Shown here piece by piece: positions 61,725 to 64,000 of a DNA stretch of 64,000 nt (within the stretch, counting starts at the first letter, position 1; each line of letters starts with the position of its first letter). The notes beneath the pieces were generated by a model that did not search any database, was not told the origin of the DNA, and saw nothing but the letters and a program-made list of their open reading frames with translations. The position numbers and the translations under genes were made by a program. This DNA is from an uncultured Campylobacter sp. (GTDB taxonomy: Bacteria > Actinomycetota > Actinomycetes > Mycobacteriales > Mycobacteriaceae): positions 62,001-126,000 of the forward strand of contig CAMIME010000001.1 in NCBI GenBank assembly GCA_946221035.1, in the 5' to 3' direction.

Positions 61725-62666
61725 GTGGCCGACGACTCAGCGCTGGTCAGCCGGCAGGTCAACCTCACGTTCGCGCTCCTGGCCTCTCGGGGCCGGCGCG
61801 ACATCGAATGGATTCAGCGAAACGTCGACGGCTACGGGGGGCGGACCCGGGAAGCCGCGGGCAAGCTCGTGGTGCGAGATGTTGAGGAACTGCAGGCGAT
61901 GTGGGTGCCGGTGCACTACCTCGACGGCGAGGTGTGGTTGGACAAGGACCTCTACGAGCTTCCGCCGATTGACCTCACCGCGGAGGAGGCGACGGCGGTC
62001 GGGCTGGCGGTCGACGTTAGCCAATCCGGCAGCCTGGGGGCCTTTGCCCGATCTGGGTGGACAAAGCTGGCGGCGTCGGGTGCGACGCGCACTTTCGACG
62101 CGCCTGCCCTGGAATCGGTGTCCAACGACATCATGCAGCTGGACCCGGACACGTTCCGGGCGATCGTTGCCTGCGTGCGCCACCGCGTCCGCATCTCCTT
62201 CGACTTCGTGCGTGCGGCCGGCAAGCCGTCCGAGCGTAGGACGATCGACCCGTGGGGCATCGTGCCCTTGAACAACCGGGCCTACCTTGTGGGCTATGAC
62301 GTGGACCGGGAGGCGGAGCGGGTCTTTCGCGTGCGCAAAGTGTCCAAGGTCAAGCGGGTTCGCGAGGCCGGCACCTTCCACCCGCCGACCCGGCCGCTGC
62401 AGGAGGTGGTGGAAGACGCACTGCGCGGTGAGGTTACTGACGCTGTGATCACGCTCGATGCCCCCACCGGTGAGGAACTCGCGCGGCGGGGATCGCGCGA
62501 CGGCGACACTATTGTCCTGCGCGGGGTAGAGCGGGATTGGGTGGTGCGCACGACGGCGAGTCTCGCGGGAAACCTCGTTGCGGTGGAGCCGGAGGACATC
62601 CGCCGGGAGGTGGTCGCGTTACTTCAAAGCGCTATCGGGGATGAGGAAGGAAACGGCCGTGGATAG
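61725..62666 (+). CDS. pafB: WYL-domain regulator PafB
   Basis: 313-residue transcription factor with an N-terminal winged helix and a WYL domain (FDFVRAAGKPSERRTIDPWG and the following YLVGYD). With PafC it forms the LexA/RecA-independent DNA-damage activator PafBC in mycobacteria. GTG start 6 bp after pafA. Its stop overlaps pafC by 8 nt, consistent with an obligate heterodimer. Confidence 0.93.
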   Translation: MADDSALVSRQVNLTFALLASRGRRDIEWIQRNVDGYGGRTREAAGKLVVRDVEELQAMWVPVHYLDGEVWLDKDLYELPPIDLTAEEATAVGLAVDVSQSGSLGAFARSGWTKLAASGATRTFDAPALESVSNDIMQLDPDTFRAIVACVRHRVRISFDFVRAAGKPSERRTIDPWGIVPLNNRAYLVGYDVDREAERVFRVRKVSKVKRVREAGTFHPPTRPLQEVVEDALRGEVTDAVITLDAPTGEELARRGSRDGDTIVLRGVERDWVVRTTASLAGNLVAVEPEDIRREVVALLQSAIGDEEGNGRG

Positions 62667-63582
62667 GTTGCAGCAGCGGCGCGAGCGCATTGTGCGCTTG
62701 CTTAACCTGGTGGCTTACGCGTCGAAGCACCCGGACCTGACACCCATGGAGATCGCACGGGATCTGGGTGCGGACCCTGAAGAGGTGCGCGATGACTTGG
62801 ATCTCATTCACCTCTCCGGCATTGGCAACGGCCCCGGCGAGATGATCGAGCTCGAGCACTCCTGGCGGCGAGTGCAAATCATCGATTCGAAGGGGCTGGA
62901 CAAGCCCTTGCGGCTGACTCCAACTGAGGCGAACGTGCTGCTCGTGCTCCTGGATTCACTGGAGACCATGCCGGCGCTGGTCAACCACGAAGCGGTGACC
63001 TCGGCCGCGGCGAAAATCCGGGCGGCCACCAAGGCCCGCGGCGTGGATGACGCGCAGCATTCCGCGGACGCCGGGGTCTCGACAGTGCTCGCGCAGGCGC
63101 TCTCGCAGCGCCGCCCGCTGACTTTGACCTACTACTCCGCGTCATCCGACACGACGACCACGCGTGAGGTCGAGCCACTCAGCCTGTTCCACCAGAGCGG
63201 CCACACGTACCTCCGGGCGACGCAGGCGGGCGAGCCCAAGACCTTCAGGCTTGATCGCATCACCGACGCCTCGCTTCTCGACGGCTCCGTTGCCACCGCC
63301 CCGTCACCCTTCAACCCGCAGGATCCTTTTGGCCTCGACGAGTTGCCGGAGGCACAGCTCGCCGTGCACCCGGACGCCACGTGGCTTGCGGATTACTGGC
63401 AGATCGACCTGCGCTCACCCACAGACAACGGGTGGGTTGATGCAGGGATGCGGTACGGGTCGGAGGACTGGCTCGTACGCTTCTGCCTCGGTCAAGCCGA
63501 CCGGGTGCGCCTCATTGCTCCCGCGCACTTAGCCGACACGGTAAGTAGTCGCGCGAAACGTGCGGTCGAGGCGTTAGACTAA
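62659..63582 (+). CDS. pafC: WYL-domain regulator PafC
   Basis: 307-residue partner of PafB with an N-terminal helix-turn-helix (LTPMEIARDLGADPEEVRDD) and a WYL domain (TLTYYSASSDTTTTREVEPL and onward). GTG 62659 is chosen with AGGAAGGA upstream; an ATG at 62641 is possible. It lies between the pupylation genes and tatA, as in mycobacteria. Confidence 0.92.
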   Translation: MDRLQQRRERIVRLLNLVAYASKHPDLTPMEIARDLGADPEEVRDDLDLIHLSGIGNGPGEMIELEHSWRRVQIIDSKGLDKPLRLTPTEANVLLVLLDSLETMPALVNHEAVTSAAAKIRAATKARGVDDAQHSADAGVSTVLAQALSQRRPLTLTYYSASSDTTTTREVEPLSLFHQSGHTYLRATQAGEPKTFRLDRITDASLLDGSVATAPSPFNPQDPFGLDELPEAQLAVHPDATWLADYWQIDLRSPTDNGWVDAGMRYGSEDWLVRFCLGQADRVRLIAPAHLADTVSSRAKRAVEALD

Positions 63583-63613
63583 CCGGACACGAAAGCCTTT
63601 TGAAAGGAACCTC

Positions 63614-63895
63614 ATGCCAAGCCTTGGTTGGTCGGAAGTCCTCATTATCCTGGTCATCGTTCTCTTGCTGTTCGGTGCCAACAAGCTTCCGGAGCTCGCC
63701 CGCTCCATGGGCCGCTCCGCCCGCATTTTCAAGTCCGAGGTCAAGGAGATGCGTGCGGAAGACGAGGCAGCGAACGCCGCTCGTCCGGTGGCCGCGACGC
63801 AGCACGAGATTGAGTCGCCGACCGCGCAGGAGACCCGCAGCGCCGCCCAGGAGGCGGACTTCTGGGACCGCCCGGAGAACCAGCCGCGCCGCTAA
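63614..63895 (+). CDS. tatA: Sec-independent translocase protein TatA
   Basis: Pore-forming Tat subunit of 93 residues. One N-terminal membrane helix (WSEVLIILVIVLLLFG) is followed by the hinge LFGANKLPELARSMG and an amphipathic helix, then a charged Ala/Glu-rich tail. AAAGGA precedes the ATG. It lies directly upstream of tatC. Confidence 0.95.
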   Translation: MPSLGWSEVLIILVIVLLLFGANKLPELARSMGRSARIFKSEVKEMRAEDEAANAARPVAATQHEIESPTAQETRSAAQEADFWDRPENQPRR

Positions 63896-63901
63896 CGCCG
63901 T

Positions 63902-64000
63902 ATGGCACCCATTCGTATGCGCAGGAGGAAGAACTCGACCGGCGAAATGCCGCTGATCGAGCACCTCAAGGAGCTGCGGCGCCGCGTCATCGTATCCCTC
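63902..64000 (+). CDS. tatC: Sec-independent translocase protein TatC (start only)
   Basis: The first 33 codons are visible, 6 bp after tatA. The translation contains MPLIEHLKELRRRVIVSL, the conserved TatC N-terminus that recognises twin-arginine signals. ATG 63902 is used; a downstream ATG at 63917 with AGGAGG just after it is less likely. The rest lies beyond the window. Confidence 0.9.
   Translation, partial: MAPIRMRRRKNSTGEMPLIEHLKELRRRVIVSL

Overview
The window is a high-GC actinobacterial chromosome segment and almost certainly comes from a Corynebacterium. The evidence is a SufR-SufBDCSUT iron-sulfur operon divergent from an MptB-type mannosyltransferase, an acn-acnR pair, mycothiol ligase MshC, and a Pup/Dop/PafA/ARC system with no 20S proteasome genes. 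Gene order follows the conserved mycobacterial and corynebacterial blocks around Rv1448c-Rv1491c and Rv2139-Rv2109c. This is recalled synteny; no search was run. There is no prophage, insertion sequence, CRISPR array or rRNA. The single tRNA is tRNA-Leu(GAG).

Layout. 1-8037: pentose phosphate enzymes (tal, tkt), heme O/A synthesis (ctaB, ctaA), a quinone reductase and an ABC-2 type exporter. 8034-16167: mptB divergent from sufR-sufB-sufD-sufC-sufS-sufU-sufT. 16319-26264: an accessory-looking stretch with an ABC-F ATPase, a DUF222/HNH nuclease-like protein, a DUF421 membrane protein, two paralogous class I glutamine amidotransferases, a MerR regulator with a membrane partner, a DUF711/ACT-domain pair, an NAD(P)-binding protein and acnR. 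26347-37586: aconitase, a RipA-like cell-wall peptidase, ferrochelatase, DUF3097, NfeD/SPFH and a TVP38-type protein. 37640-45193: tRNA-Leu, a very asymmetric heterodimeric ABC exporter, a PEBP protein, pyrD, an LppL-like lipoprotein and uppP. 45224-53687: mshC, a HAD hydrolase, aspA, fhs, a RecB-type Fe-S nuclease, an M18 aminopeptidase and trmI. 53734-64000: arc, then a flavoprotein and pdxR/pdxS, then dop-pup-pafA-pafB-pafC-tatA-tatC (tatC is cut by the window end).

Expression. A TANNNT-like -10 hexamer lies 6-8 nt before the start codon of about 28 genes, which implies widespread leaderless transcription. I used this to choose several starts. Six of ten convergent gene pairs share exactly four bases (CTAG or CTAA) between their stop codons, leaving no room for terminators.

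Most noteworthy observations: the ABC exporter pair, whose two nucleotide-binding domains retain the conserved elements of only one ATP site; a perfect 12-bp inverted repeat flanking the sufR promoter; a MerR gene with a 19-bp promoter spacer; pdxR-pdxS without an adjacent pdxT placed between arc and dop; a duplicated 13-bp promoter unit; and overlapping divergent -10 boxes.
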